Shown here one piece after another: positions 1 through 11,868 of a stretch of DNA of 64,000 bases; position 1 is the stretch's first letter; every line of letters starts with the position of its first letter. The notes beneath the pieces were generated by a model. It was given only the letters and a program-made list of their open reading frames with translations. It had not been told where the DNA came from and made no database searches. This stretch comes from Sisyra terminalis (lineage: Eukaryota; Arthropoda; Insecta; Neuroptera; Sisyridae), in assembly GCA_958496175.1 (NCBI GenBank), contig OY292275.1, positions 6,262,001-6,326,000 of the forward strand, given 5' to 3'. Both the position numbers and the translations under genes were made by a program.

Positions 1-674
1 AGCGTGTGAATATTTTCCATTTAAAATACACGTAAACTTTGATTTTTTTTTAAATTTTTATAGCTCAGCGGCATTTTATGGTATTGCCTCGCTCAAAGTC
101 GAGATTTTTTTACAATTGAAGCTCTACAAAAGTGGCTATTTTTAATAAGGAATAAAAAATTAAAATTTCCTTAAATTTTACTCAATAATCCGTAAACATT
201 TTATAGTAAGAGAAATTCAAGGCTCAATATCTCGAGAAATATCGATCTTAGCAATTTGGTTTACTGGACCTTTTTTATAGGAAATTAAATTTCCTATAAA
301 TTTGACTTTTACATTTTTTCTGTAGGTCTTGTAATTCATGAGTTACAGAGAGAAAAACGAGAAATCTATGAAAAATCTAGGTTTAGTGACCCGTACTACC
401 TCGCCCGTGTAAATTACGATTTTGCCGCAATAGGCACTTTTGTAGAGCATGCAATTGTAAAAAAATCCCGACTTTGAGCGAGACGATTCCATAAAATGCC
501 ACTGAGCTATAAAAATTGAAAAAAAATAAATTAAAGTTTATTTATCAAAGCTGTGAGCGAGTACTTAATATTATTATTAAGAGCTCAAACTTTCAGGGAT
601 TTTTTTTTTGAAGTATTTCCAACAAAATTTCGGCATGGAAGCAAAAAAAAATAGTCCCAAAAAAAAAACATCCT
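1..674. mobile_element. Foldback DNA element, family A, left end outside window
   Basis: The stretch is a near-palindrome. The sequence from base 1 (AGCGTGTGAATATTTTCC onward) recurs inverted around 440-545 with the same tract about a regulator-free, AT-rich loop. It closes with TTAATATTATTATTAAGAGC, a T/A-rich tract and a terminal CATCC near 670. The same family is complete at 27438-28263, where base 1 here corresponds to about 27565, so about 127 bp of the left end lie upstream of the window. The loop is in the opposite orientation relative to the 27.4-kb copy. No coding capacity was seen. The long terminal inverted repeats and lack of an ORF suggest a non-autonomous DNA transposon (MULE-, hAT- or foldback-type). 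Confidence 0.75.
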
Positions 675-981
675 TATATCTAGTAATAATTTAAAAAAAT
701 ATCTTTACAAGTCAAAAAATAAAAATATTTGGGAGATAAAGCATTTTTGCTAAACCAAAACGCAATGATCAGCATTTTGAATTAGTAATTAAACTTTTAA
801 AAAACTTTAAAATTGTTTTCAATTCTACAGGTTTCCAAAGATTGACACTGCATTTTACCAACAAGAAATAAAAACAAGCTTAGGAACCTTAATATTTTCT
901 GTGAGTTCAAAATATTCCTAATATAACCAACTGTTGTATATAAAATATTTCTTTTTGTAAAATTTTAGATCCTCAATGATA
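675..981. other. AT-rich spacer, nothing recognised
   Basis: Low-complexity AT-rich sequence with short A and T runs. No open frame of note and no repeat relation to the rest of the window was seen. Confidence 0.5.
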
Positions 982-1216
982 ATAGATTGATAAAATATTC
1001 AGAGGACTAGAATCAAAAATAATCGGTTAAAACTTTATTTATTACATGCGACGTTTCGGCTCCTTTATTGAGCCTTCCTCAGGCGTTCTGAAAATAGCCA
1101 TTTTTTTATTAATGTTAAAATACAATTATTACAATAAATTATTTTGTACCGTATAATAAATAAACTTTTAACCGATTATTTTTGATCCTAGTCCTCTGAA
1201 TATTTTATCAATCTAT
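982..1216. mobile_element. Small inverted-repeat element with hammerhead-like core
   Basis: ATAGATTGATAAAATATTC at the left is matched inverted by GAATATTTTATCAATCTAT at the right, and the inverted match runs about 60 bp inward (through ATCAAAAATAATCGGTTAAAA). The left arm carries, on the minus strand, the CTGAGGA / GAAAC pair described in the next entry. The right arm lacks the partner motif, so only one arm kept it. This resembles the inverted-repeat elements at 15471, 42079 and 52884. Best guess: a truncated Penelope-like element (PLE) remnant or a MITE derived from one. Confidence 0.6.
1050..1083 (-). ncRNA. Hammerhead-like ribozyme core (PLE type)
   Basis: On the minus strand CCTGAGGA is followed by a stem (GGCTC, loop AATAAAG, GAGCC) and then GAAACGTC. 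This matches the order of hammerhead core blocks (CUGANGA, stem II, GAAA, and UH after a minimal stem III). There is one extra A between the first block and stem II. Minimal hammerheads of this sort are known from the terminal repeats of Penelope-like elements. Activity is not shown by sequence alone. Confidence 0.45.
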
Positions 1217-1619
1217 AAAATATTAATCAATGTTAAATTTTTATCCAATAGTTAGTATTTCATCTTTATCTTACGTCTTTGGTTTTTTGATCGTTGAGCA
1301 GAATAATATAATCGAATATAACAAATTTTTCTACGGTTAAATGATTGAACCAATAAAGTTTAGTTTTAGATTTAAAACGAGATTTATTTACAATACAAAG
1401 CATAGTTTTAATCAATCAGAAAAACCAACAAAAACTGTTCAAATAAAGATTTAATTAATTTTCAATGCTTGAAATTTAATAAAATTTAATACACCCTACT
1501 GTAGATATTGATAAAATAAATGAAACATTTTTGAAATAATATTTAAAACTAAAAGTTCTTTAGTAGTTACAATTAAATGCTGATGAAATTAATTTGAACA
1601 CTTTTTTACTTTAAATTAT
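1217..1619. other. AT-rich spacer
   Basis: No open frame, inverted repeat or recognised element was seen here. Confidence 0.5.
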
Positions 1620-4260
1620 AAAGTTAAATAGGGAGAACCATATTTTCCGATAGAAAAAATGACAGTAAACAATAAAGAAATGTTCCAACAGAAAGCTTTT
1701 CAAACAATGATAAGAATTTCCTTAAGAAACTATAATAATTCTTTTAGTTTTCTTTAAAAAACTCCAAGGCTGTTAAAAGCAGCTTCGGTAAGCTCAATTT
1801 TCAATCATTGCGCCTTAATATTAAGAGCTTTAAGCTCACAAACTTAAACTACAAAGTAATGACTTGAAAGCAAAATTGACATAATAGTATTTTCAGTAAC
1901 ATATTATATTCTCTGTCGAAATATTTTTGGGCATTTTGTTAGAAAAATTTAAAAAAATATATATTTTTTGATAAAAATTTAAGCCATACATTTGTACAAA
2001 GATAAGTGGAAAAGGGTAGATAAGGGATTAAATTCAAAGATAAAAAGTCCTTTAATGTTTCTTCCCCAAAAGAATTCTTGAAGATTATCAATTCAATATA
2101 CAAGTAGAAGCAGATGCAAGAGGGTAAAGTACCTTAAAATCCTTCTCCACTGAATTGCCCACCTGGTTTACTACGTATTTAATGTATAGATAATTAAAAG
2201 TGCAGCAAGAAAAGCCGAATAAAATTTTTACCTTAGCATTTTATCCCTTATCTACCTTTTTTCATATATTTTTCAGCAGAAGAAATTATAATAAACGTGT
2301 CACTAAAGAAATGTTCCACCTGAGAGCTTTTTTTAAACAAGATAGAATTTATAAGAAAATTTATTTTTCTTCGAATTAAAATAATTTCAAAAATTTCATC
2401 CAATCTTTAATTGTTTTTAGAAAAAATTTAATCACATTCAAAAGCTCTTAAGAACTGCTTTGATAAGCTCTACTTTTCAACCATTACAATTTGGACTTTT
2501 AGAGCTTTAAGCTCACAAGCCTAAGTTAGAAATTGATAAATCAATAATATCAAGCCTTGGATAAGTTTTTCAATTGAAAGTTCAATGCTTTTCTTATCAA
2601 AAAATCATTAAATGCTTTGCAAACTTTAGCAAAAATGTAAATTTTTCATAAAATGTTGATGTTTTCTAAAACTGTATAAAGACAAAATGAAAATATAAGA
2701 TAAGGGATGAAATTTTAGGGATTAAAATGTCCTTAACTGATTCTGGTCATAATAAAGAATTCTTTAGAAAATATATATATATATCAACTAAATAAAGGAG
2801 TTATTCAAAAGTATGCTTTTATACTAGAAGGCAAAGTAGAGGGGTAAGTAATACGGGGATACCCTGCAATACCTAGTTTTTTATCACATCTATTTTCCAC
2901 TAAACTGTTCAACTGATTTGTTTTTTATTTATTAGGTACCTAGATAATTGAAAGAATATATAGAAGAAAAAAAATAATATTTTGATTTTCGGCAGACAAA
3001 TTAATAATAATTGTTTCATTAAAAGAATGTTTCATCGGAGAGCTTTTTAAAGCAAATATTAAAATTTCCATCAGAAAATCTATTCTCTTATATATTATAA
3101 TAATTCCAAAAATTCTATTTAATCATCAATTTTCTTTGAAAAAATCTTCACCTTATTCGAAGACTATTAGAAGCTACTTCGTTAAGCTCAATTTTTCAAC
3201 CATTGCAATAATTTGCGTTGAGCTTTGAGGCAACAAACTTAAGCTAAAAATTGATGATTGCATTTCAAGCTTTGGATAAACTAGCCGACATTAGTTCAGT
3301 GTAACATTTTTATATAAATAATATTGGATTTTTAATTTGCGAACTTTAAGAAAAAAAATATATTGATGAAATCTGAAGATAGAAATTTTAACAAAAGGAA
3401 GTAAAGAAAGGTAGAAAAGAAAGAAATTCTCAAATAATAAGTCCTATACTGTTCTTGAATAGAGAAGATTATCATTTAAATAAAGAAGTAGAACAAAACG
3501 AGCATTTATGATAAATGCAAGATAGAGCAGTAGAGTTTTATAAGGGTACCCTATAGCCCCTAATCTTTTAAAACGCCTTGTCTCCAACTGTTTGTATTTA
3601 ACTGACAAATAATAAATGAAGTATCAAGAAAAAGAAGTTAAAGAAATTTTTGACAAGACTTTCATCTCCTATCTACCCTTTTTCATATATTTTCAAGCAG
3701 CCAAAGTTATAATAAGTCTTTCAAAAAAGATAGAACCACGAAAGACAAATTCAACAACTATATTAGAATTCTTTAGAGCTTTAAGCTCACAAACCTTAAC
3801 CTGAAATTGATGATTTGAATACCAAACTTCCGTTAAACTTACCAATCTTAGCTCAGCATAATTTTTAGTCCAAAATATCATTTAGCATTTTGCTAGAAGC
3901 TTTACTACAAATTTATATTGTTGACAAAATGTTGATGTTTAAAGGGATGAAATTATTTTATATATTTATTTATTTATATTTTATGTAGATAAAATCCTTT
4001 ACTCTTTTTACACTTCAATAGTTTTTGAATAATTACCAAATAATGAAGAAACATTTGTAATAAGACGCAAGATAGATGGGTAGGTAAGTTAAGGGGAGTA
4101 TCCTGAGATCCCTAATTTTTTATTAGGCCTTTTTTCGACAAAATTATCCAAGTGATTTGTGTTTTATTTAAATAAGAGCATTACGTAAAAAAAGCTTGAG
4201 AAATTTTTGAATTATGTCAGAATTTTATCCCCCATCTGTTAATTCTTATTTGCTAGCCTT
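1620..4260. repeat. Degenerate tandem array, four units of about 0.7 kb
   Basis: A common word order repeats four times. Each unit has AAGAAATGTTCCA-like text (about 1677, 2307, 3022), then an AGAGCTTTAAGCTCACAA-like block (about 1828, 2500, 3218, 3775). A GGGATA/GGGTAC-CCT block near 2856, 3543 and 4097 follows, and then a TTATCCCTTATCTACC-like block near 2245, 3670 and 4230. Successive starts are about 630 and 715 bp apart. Units have drifted with many substitutions and small indels, so this is an old duplication and not a young satellite. No unit holds a long ORF. Confidence 0.7.
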
Positions 4261-5089
4261 AAGTTAACCCTCATAATCTAAAGTCTAAACCAAAAATAAT
4301 TTAGTATAAGATGTAAATCAAAAAGGTTTTGAACTTGGCTTAGAATTAATTTACCTTAAAAAAATAAAATTTCTGGGCAAAGGATAACTAATTTTATATA
4401 AAAATTTACAAATGAATTTGTAAAAGTACTGGAAATCCAAAGAACTTTGGAAATACAAAAACCAAATTCGAATATTAAAAGTATATTATTATTTATTTAG
4501 AAGCAACATTCTAATTCTAAAGAAATATTTTACAATACAATCAATGATTCCCTGACAACGAAATCGAAAATATTTCTCCCATAGTTTATAATTTGATGCC
4601 TACAATTGAGCAATTAATTGAATGACTATTCGTGAAATTCGAGGATTACCTAGCAAAATAATTTACGTATAGAGAAGTGGTCGTTATTCATCATCATTTT
4701 AAGTGGCCAAAATTAGTCATAAGTTTCAGCTGAATACATGATATACGCGTTACACCCTCAAGTGACACATAATCGTTATTACAAGCAGGTGGTAATAATT
4801 AACCCGACTGTCATTGCTCTGTGAACATTTATGACACAAATACACCCCAAACAAATGAACAACTCTCGCACTATTCAACCCTCATTCATACAATTTCTCA
4901 ACTTTCCAAACACACTCTTGAGCTTAAGTTATAAACTCAAAATTATAAACTTTATATCTAAGTACTTTTATCGAAAATACCTACTTTGAAAAGTTGATCG
5001 AAAAACACTATTTGTATACGCTAATATTGGTGCAATATACATTGTATTAACTAGTCGATACATCGTTACTAAACGCTGATTAATTTATA
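4261..5089. other. Non-repetitive sequence, no gene seen
   Basis: The segment 4680-4900 is less AT-monotonous than its surroundings, but it has no open frame or signal that I can name. Confidence 0.45.
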
Positions 5090-5093
5090 TTAA

Positions 5094-5817
5094 GGGTGGA
5101 TCACCGTCAGAACGTAAAAAAAATGACTTTTTTAAAACTGCTGCCATTTTTTTTTAGAGATATTAAAAAACGGTCTTCGGCATGTAAAAGTTGAAGTTTT
5201 GAACTATTTTTTTTATTTGCTCCGATATGTCCCCCTCTCCCCCTTTTACAGCGCTTTGAAAAAGGTTCCCCAAAAATGAGGAGGCAAACGGGAGACAAGT
5301 TATCTCGGAAACCGGAAGTCGGATCATGATTTTCCAAAGAATGTAGGTTTTGGTAATGCATCTTCTTGGTACTGAATCTCGAAAATCCGAAAAAAGTTGA
5401 AAATTCACAAAATGGCGCGACTTTGAAAAAAAAGTTAAAAAAAACGACCTTTTTTTGGACCTTTCCCCCTATTAGGTTTTATTAGTAGGTTTGGCCAATT
5501 TCATAGATTTAGTACCAAGAAGACGTGTTGAACTATAACACTCTCCAGTTTCAAGTCAATCCGTCGGATAGTTTCTGAGAAATCTTGTCTCCCAGTTTTA
5601 AAAAGTTGATTTCGAGAAAAACCCATTTAAAGTTTTTTTAAGATATTTTTTTATGTTTTTATCAATTTATTCAATTTTTATGTATATATGTATATATAGG
5701 TCTATAACTCGAAATATTTCGAATATCGACAAATCCTTTTAACACGTTATTCTTGAATGTTATAAGAAATTTATGGAAAAAAAAATCGTTTTTTTTTTTT
5801 CTGACGGTGATCCACCC
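5094..5817. mobile_element. Non-autonomous DNA element with 19-bp TIRs and TTAA flanks
   Basis: The ends GGGTGGATCACCGTCAGAA and its exact inverse TTCTGACGGTGATCCACCC lie directly inside TTAA (5090-5093 and 5818-5821). The 724-bp interior has no transposase; two overlapping minus-strand frames inside are composition artefacts. A TTAA duplication is the hallmark of piggyBac (also Sola3), although piggyBac termini normally start CCY, so the superfamily is not certain. The interior carries C-rich and T-rich tracts. Confidence 0.75.
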
Positions 5818-5821
5818 TTAA

Positions 5822-6545
5822 TCTATAAAATAATTATATAGGTACAAAATATCTTTAATTCTTATCAAGTTTCTAACAGAATAACCAAACTTTAGTATAG
5901 CATAAAATGGCATTTCCGGTTTTTCATGACGAATAAGTTAATACTAAAAGCTTTTTAATATGCCTTTCTGTACCTCTTAAAAACTTACAGGATATTGATT
6001 CCATTATAAATTTTCCTCTTAATTTACCATGGTAAGTGCATCCTAAATTGATTACTCTTTTCTCTGAAAAATCATTTTTAAAAGCTCTGCACTGTTCGTA
6101 GTAAATTCTGTAATTATATTATCGTATATTATAATATTATTATACACATAATGTCTTTTATCCTTGTTAGACCAAATACTGGTCAATTAAAACTGGCATC
6201 GTTTCAGGCAGTCTACGCAAACTTTTGTACAGCATAATTGCATTTCCGGTTCGTAGTCAATATTGAAAGTATAGATTAAAAGCTTTTTGATATGATTTTC
6301 TGTGTTTATTAAATAATTTTTTATTATTAAATGATTTTGATTTTATTAGAGATTTTAGTTGATACCTTTTTACGATAAATTACATTATCCTTTTCGAGAT
6401 AATTTAAAAATATTTTAATTAAACTAATAAAATATTTAAGTTAACAATACATAATTTACCATGGTCGGTAGCATGACTATTCCAAAGCAGCATAATAGGC
6501 TGCTTAAGAAACACTGTTAAGTTTTCTATTTCATTCTCTTGTTCG
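5822..6545. repeat. Degenerate direct duplication of about 100-250 bp
   Basis: The segment 5886-5990 and the segment 6221-6317 share GCATTTCCGGTT, TTAAAAGCTTTTTRATATG and flanking words in the same order, about 333 bp apart. A TAATTTACCATGGT word recurs at about 6020 and 6448. This is an old local tandem duplication without coding content. Confidence 0.5.
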
Positions 6546-6549
6546 TTAA

Positions 6550-7340
6550 GGGGGTATTCTACTCTAGAAATTTGAAAGAATCAAAAATTTTTTTTTTATA
6601 ATCCGATAGTTTAGATATTCAAAAATATCCTCCTAAAAGAATTTTTCAAAATTCAAATTATTTCCGAAGTTATAGCGGTTTAAGTGACCCAAGTTAGTAG
6701 ACCCAATGTATGAAGCTGGGATGGCTGATTAAGAGAATGTAAGTAATACATACTATTCTATTAATTACGCTGCCTGAAACTTAACGTAAAACTTTAAACG
6801 CGTTTTTCTCGAAACTACTTTTTTCGATGCACTGTCCACAATATCTCAAGTTCTAATTAACCGATTTAATTGAAATTTGGCATGAATATTCTTTCAATAT
6901 CTTTTTATCGTATGAAGCGACAAAAAATGAACATTTGAAATTTGTAATATTTTAAAAAAATTTGATAAAGTTAAAAAATTGGTGAAAAAAATGACCTTTA
7001 TTTTCTGTAGCCGCCATTTTATGAAAAAAATATATTTTTTTCAGTTTTGCCGCTTCTTACGATAACGACATTCGTACTAATTAAGAATTCACCATTGTTT
7101 TATTTTTCAGATGACCATAAGGGGAGAAATTATGGATACGAGAACACGGCCTTTTTTTTCCCCTCTACTTCAAAGACACATAACTCGAAGGAAATTTTTT
7201 TTTTGAAAATTATTTTGTGTAATCTTTAAATATAAATAAACAAATGATAAAAAATGGTAAACAGTAAAAATATCAATTGCTTTTTTTTATCAATCGCCAA
7301 AAAGCACTCGAAATTCGGGCCTCTAGAGTAGAATACCCCC
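6550..7340. mobile_element. Second TTAA-flanked non-autonomous DNA element
   Basis: The ends GGGGGTATTCTACTCTAGA and the exact inverse TCTAGAGTAGAATACCCCC are flanked by TTAA on both sides (6546-6549, 7341-7344). Length is 791 bp with no transposase. Like the 5094 element it has 19-bp terminal repeats starting with a G run, so the two probably used the same or a related transposase, although their interiors differ. The perfect terminal match suggests limited age. Confidence 0.8.
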
Positions 7341-7344
7341 TTAA

Positions 7345-8357
7345 ATTCTATAGATTTATATGACTATTTCTTTTAACTGTCGCTTTTTCGTTTCATGAAA
7401 CTCCAAGTCCCAACAATGCTAAAGAATTTTTCACTTCAAAAATTAAAATCAATAGTACACCATAATAGAAAAATAAAACGTTCTGGATCGAAATGTTGAC
7501 CAAAAGTTAATTAAGAAAACAGTTAAACTTTGTAACAATAAATCTTAGTTTAGATTAAAAAGATGTACGTTAACGATGTGAGCTTTAACAAAGAGAAAAT
7601 TTCTCAACAAAAAGAAAAGAAAATTCCTCTTGTTTCTTTGACGGACTTCTATATTTTTACAAAATAATTGTCAATTAAAAGTAATGAAGTAGAAAATTGT
7701 GATAAAACAATTTGTGAGTAATAAGACGTGTACACGACTATCATTATATCGATGCAATTAAATTTTCTTTTGCCGTGTATTTTCTTTGATTACTTTGTCG
7801 TGCAACAAAAAACTGTAGTTAGAAACAAAACTTTTTCAACAAACAAGCACAGCGAAATATTGCAACTTTTATGAGTCAAAGGAAGTTTTCTTTTTTTTTA
7901 TATTTCTTTCTTGCCAACTATTACTATGGTACTATCACATGAAAGATACAGTATGAGCTTTCGAAAAACATTTCAATCACAACTGAATTTTTGTATAAAA
8001 TTAATGAGATTCCCACCAACTAATCATAGGAATGATAAATCATTTCAATTTGGCGATGGATTCGAGGAGTAAAAATAAAAGGACATTTTTTTTTAGTTTT
8101 TGCGGAAACCAAATTGTGGTAAGTTAAAGCTGCACCCTGTATAAACAGCGAAAGCAATTTTAGATTGACGCTAGTTTTATATAGCGCTTACGAGGAACAA
8201 ACACGCCAGTTTGGAGCTTATTGAAAAGCTGTTTCTCTATTAAGCTGTGATTTTGTTATTTGCTAGCAAGAAATGAAAATTGAGCTTAAAGATGAAAAAC
8301 GGTTAAGTAAAAAAATTTGATTGTTGCTTCGCATCTGGCGTTTGGTGGAGCTTCCAT
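7345..8357. other. Non-repetitive AT-rich sequence
   Basis: No gene, inverted repeat or clear element was seen. Several A or T runs and no open frame above background. Confidence 0.45.
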
Positions 8358-9700
8358 ATTATTACTAACTTTAATTCCAGCATACATTCTATAGAGATGC
8401 AAAGCATCTGTACATAGAACTAGAATAATACATTACAACTGCATAAGTTTAAAATAGAGTAATAATATAATGAATTATAGGTGAAAACAAAATTACCGAT
8501 AAAGTAAATAATATAATTTAATTGAAAATTATGTTAATAACTAGTCACTCAATTTACCAATTGAGCTTATTAATATTTTCTTCAACTGCTTTTGCTTAAA
8601 ATTAAGAATATTAAGATGGTTGGGTAATTTATTAAAATATTTTATTGCAAGAAAATAAAGATTCTTAGTGCTAATAGTTCTTTTAGTTGTTGGCAGCGTT
8701 AATAAATTAGATCTAATTTGTGTACACTAATTATTCTTTTGTTCTTTACACTCACTATAGTAGTCTGTTAGAGCACTGATAATAAATGATTCCCTGATAC
8801 CATGGGGTTGGATCAACAATTGACGTGAAGTGAAATAATTAATAAAACGATTTTGGATATAAGTTAATGGCCTGACACTATTTTTATATGTCCCACCCCA
8901 TGTAATTATGTCATAGTTGATTATGCTTTCAAATAACCCTTGATAAACAGTTTTTAATACCAAGGGACTTAAGCATTTGCTCAATTTAAAGAATAAGAAT
9001 GAAAAGTACCTTATTTTTTTGTTAATTCTTAGACATATGAATTCTATATCATGTGCGCATCGAAAATTGGTCCCAAATACTTACAATTATCTAATCTTTT
9101 AAGTTCAACATTATTTATTTTATGGTGGAAATTATCAGGAATACTATCAATGTAACTAATCAACGTAATATACGTAGATTTTCTATGTTGAGAGACAACT
9201 GATTTTCTCTTAACCAATAGTCAATTTTGATTAACCATTGAGTTAAAATAAGGTTGGCTTCAGCCCAAGTACTGCCCGAGCAGCGTATTACTGCATCATC
9301 CGCATATGAAATTAGAACCCCTTCAGGTAGACAATTAAAAATATCATCGATATACAAAATGAAGAGTAGTAGGCCCAGAATTGTTCCTTGAGGAACATCT
9401 ACTTTAACATTATTAGTCTTACTAATACTATTATTGATGATAACACTTTGTTAAGTAAATCTGGAGTTTATGGGGGATACCTCAAATACCACGTTTCCAA
9501 AGTTTATCTAATAAAATTTTGGGATTCACGGTGTCGAAAGCCTTTGCTAGGTCTAGAAAAACTAAAACCATAGGTATATTTTTATCAATATTATCATATA
9601 TATATTTCGAAGTAGTCGCAAGAGCTTCGCTAGTGCCTCTGTTCTTAACGAAACCAAATTGAAAATCAGAAATTAATTTATTTTTATCTCAAAAATCAAG
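8358..9700 (-). pseudogene. Non-LTR retrotransposon reverse transcriptase, 5'-truncated and frameshifted
   Basis: Read on the minus strand from 9700 downward, the canonical RT blocks appear in order: RGTSEA, then FLDLAKAFDT with the first catalytic Asp, PQGTILGPLLF, ISYADDAV with the catalytic Asp pair (within 9160-9420), KYLG near 9080, and the thumb block LKTVYQGLFESIINY (8727-8984). The C-terminal FNKLPNHLN and LSD-stop end at 8541. At least two frameshifts and one stop, between about 9180 and 8990, break the frame. Endonuclease, ORF1 and the 5' part are missing. The 3' UTR ends in a short TAATAATA-like tail near 8358, as in CR1/L2-type elements. Clade is CR1, L2 or Jockey-group; I cannot separate these by eye. 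Confidence 0.9.
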
Positions 9701-11700
9701 GATTGTTTAAATTAATTTAACTATATTCCAATTTCCCGTGACCCTGATAATTATCGTTGCTATTATTTTTTTCAATTTCAAAGCAATCTGAGCTAGATCA
9801 TCTAGATCTAGATCTCATTAGCTAGATCATATTTTTGTTAAATATTTTTTTGAAACAATTTCAAAATTGATTAGGAGAAAATATAATGGAAAAATAAAAA
9901 TTGCGAATGAAAAAACTGAAATTTTCAGAGGTTCGTTTCATAATAATTGGAAATCCGATAAGATAGATAGCATTTTCATATAAGTAGAAAAAAGCTTTTG
10001 TGAGATAGAGCTTTGTCTGGCAGTCTTGAAATTTTTCAAGATCTTTCATAAAAGTTTTTAATACAAATCACACACATACGGTACAAAATTTCACAAGGGA
10101 AAAGAAAAAATAGACTTCAAATATAAATATAAATATAAAATAAATTTTTTATATTAGATGCATAATTAACATGGTGACGTCACAACTATGGTGACCACTA
10201 ATGGCGCGTTTATAGTCACGTGATTTTTTTTTTAAATTTTATCAATTTTTAATCGTTCATAATTAATTGAAAAAAAATTTTTTTAAGTTTTTTGCATTAA
10301 ATGTCAATTTAATATAATAATAAATTTAATAATAATATTTAACAATAAAATATTATTAATAATAAAGTTTTAAAATACATGCAAAAAATCAATAATTTTT
10401 TTTTTCAAAATCCCAATTAATTATCAGCCTGAGAAAATATTTAAATGTAAAGTTTGTGATTTACAAATAAAATCTTTGAAAAAAATCAACCAAAGCTGTT
10501 CGTATCTTTGCTCGAATCTCTAAAACGAATAAAAATGCAAAATTCTATTTATTAGTAATTCTTTAATAACATGTAAAATTGATTTTCCTCTGCAGAAAAT
10601 CCATTCAAGATACACATTTTTTTTACGGAAAAAAAAATAATTAGTTTTTCTCCAACTTCAATATTCTTGAATTAGTTTCAACTTCTTACCTCCTTGGCTT
10701 CCAACAAGAAAATTAAACATTCTACTGGTTATATAAGCAGTTTTTTTCCTCTTTTTTTTGCAAATTGCATTTTAAATTGAATTTTACAAAACAAAAAAAA
10801 AAAAACGGAGAAAATGTCATGTAATAGTTTCATTTTTAAACTGCAAATACTATTAGTAAAGTCATTTTATTGAAATGGGGGAAAAAAATGCTTCGAACTT
10901 ATAGAACTACAAGTTGATATTTAAGTTATATGAAAGTGCATTTTTATTGTAACAAAAGCGAGCATTTATGATATGGGAAAACGATAAATTCCGACCTCAC
11001 TGATTTATGATGAAAATCGAAAATAATATCCGAAAGAAAATCGAGAAATAAAATATTAAAACGCTTTTGTACATCCACCCCCATATCCTCAACAATATCA
11101 TGTAATCATCAATCATATCAGCGTGGTCATTTTTTTAAGTGCTACTACACATATATTTTTTATTTTTTTTTTTTTTTTTTTGTAGAGGTATTCCATTAAA
11201 GTAGTAGAACCAAAAAAAAAAAGAAAATATTGTCTGAGAATATTTGTTGAATTTCACGGTAATAACACGACACGGATGGATGTAGTTTCTCGGGGAAAAC
11301 ACTTTTTTTTTTTTCTTCTTTTCTCTAATGCAAATACGTAATAAGAGTTCATTTACCAACGTTGTAAATATCCGAGCGTGAATAGAGAGGTGTTGCGTTT
11401 CTGCTTCATGTTCAGCTGCTAATGTTTGGGGGGTTGATGTTGGGCGTTGGGGGTGGCAAAGAAGAAAAATGTTGCAAGTGTTAGGTGAAGAACAACACAG
11501 ACTATGCAATACACACATACATAGGTGCAACGAAAGCTCTATATAATTATCAAGCTCTGTTTGTGTTAACTTCATCTGGTCTGACTTCGTATTTTCCTAA
11601 TTGCATGTTTAAACGTATTAACTGCAATTTAAATATTATCCAAGTTCAGCCAATTTTGCTTTTTGCAATTTTTTTTTTATGGAAATAAAAATTATTCCAT
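9701..11700. other. AT-rich spacer with long A/T runs
   Basis: Near 9724-9755 the words CCCGTGACCCTGATAATT resemble text at 12398-12425, which follows a hammerhead-like core there, so a scrap of the same repeat family may sit here. The rest holds poly-A/T tracts and no gene. The 146-codon minus frame at 11135-11575 is built over homopolymer runs and is not accepted as coding. Confidence 0.45.
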
Positions 11701-11868
11701 GTTAAATTTAATTTTTTGTTCTAAAAATATATAAATTAAGCTTCTTAAAAAAATCTATTTTCTCGAATTTGTCCTAGTTTTAATTTTCTGCTATCGATAT
11801 CCTTATCCCTATCTTAATTCTGGTGGAATAGATGATTATCTTGCTTTAAGATCAGCCAAAAGAAAAAA
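11701..11868. repeat. Dispersed direct repeat, copy 1
   Basis: About 165 bp are shared in the same orientation with 13523-13690. The shared text runs from TTTTGTTCTAAAAATATA through TTTTCTGCTATCGATATC to TTTAAGATCAGCCAAAAGAA. The copies differ by scattered substitutions and small indels. The distance between them is about 1.82 kb. Confidence 0.75.

Noticed and set aside
9785..9830. Repeated AGATCT/CTAGATC words
   Set aside because: A very short local run of palindromic hexamers; could be chance slippage.
10174..10222. GTGACGTCAC and CACGTG, like a CRE and an E-box
   Set aside because: Short palindromic words near each other without a TATA context, initiator or downstream gene; not enough for a promoter call.
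11135..11575. 146-codon minus-strand open frame
   Set aside because: Several homopolymer A/T runs produce Lys and Phe strings; no domain, no splice or start context. Open by composition.
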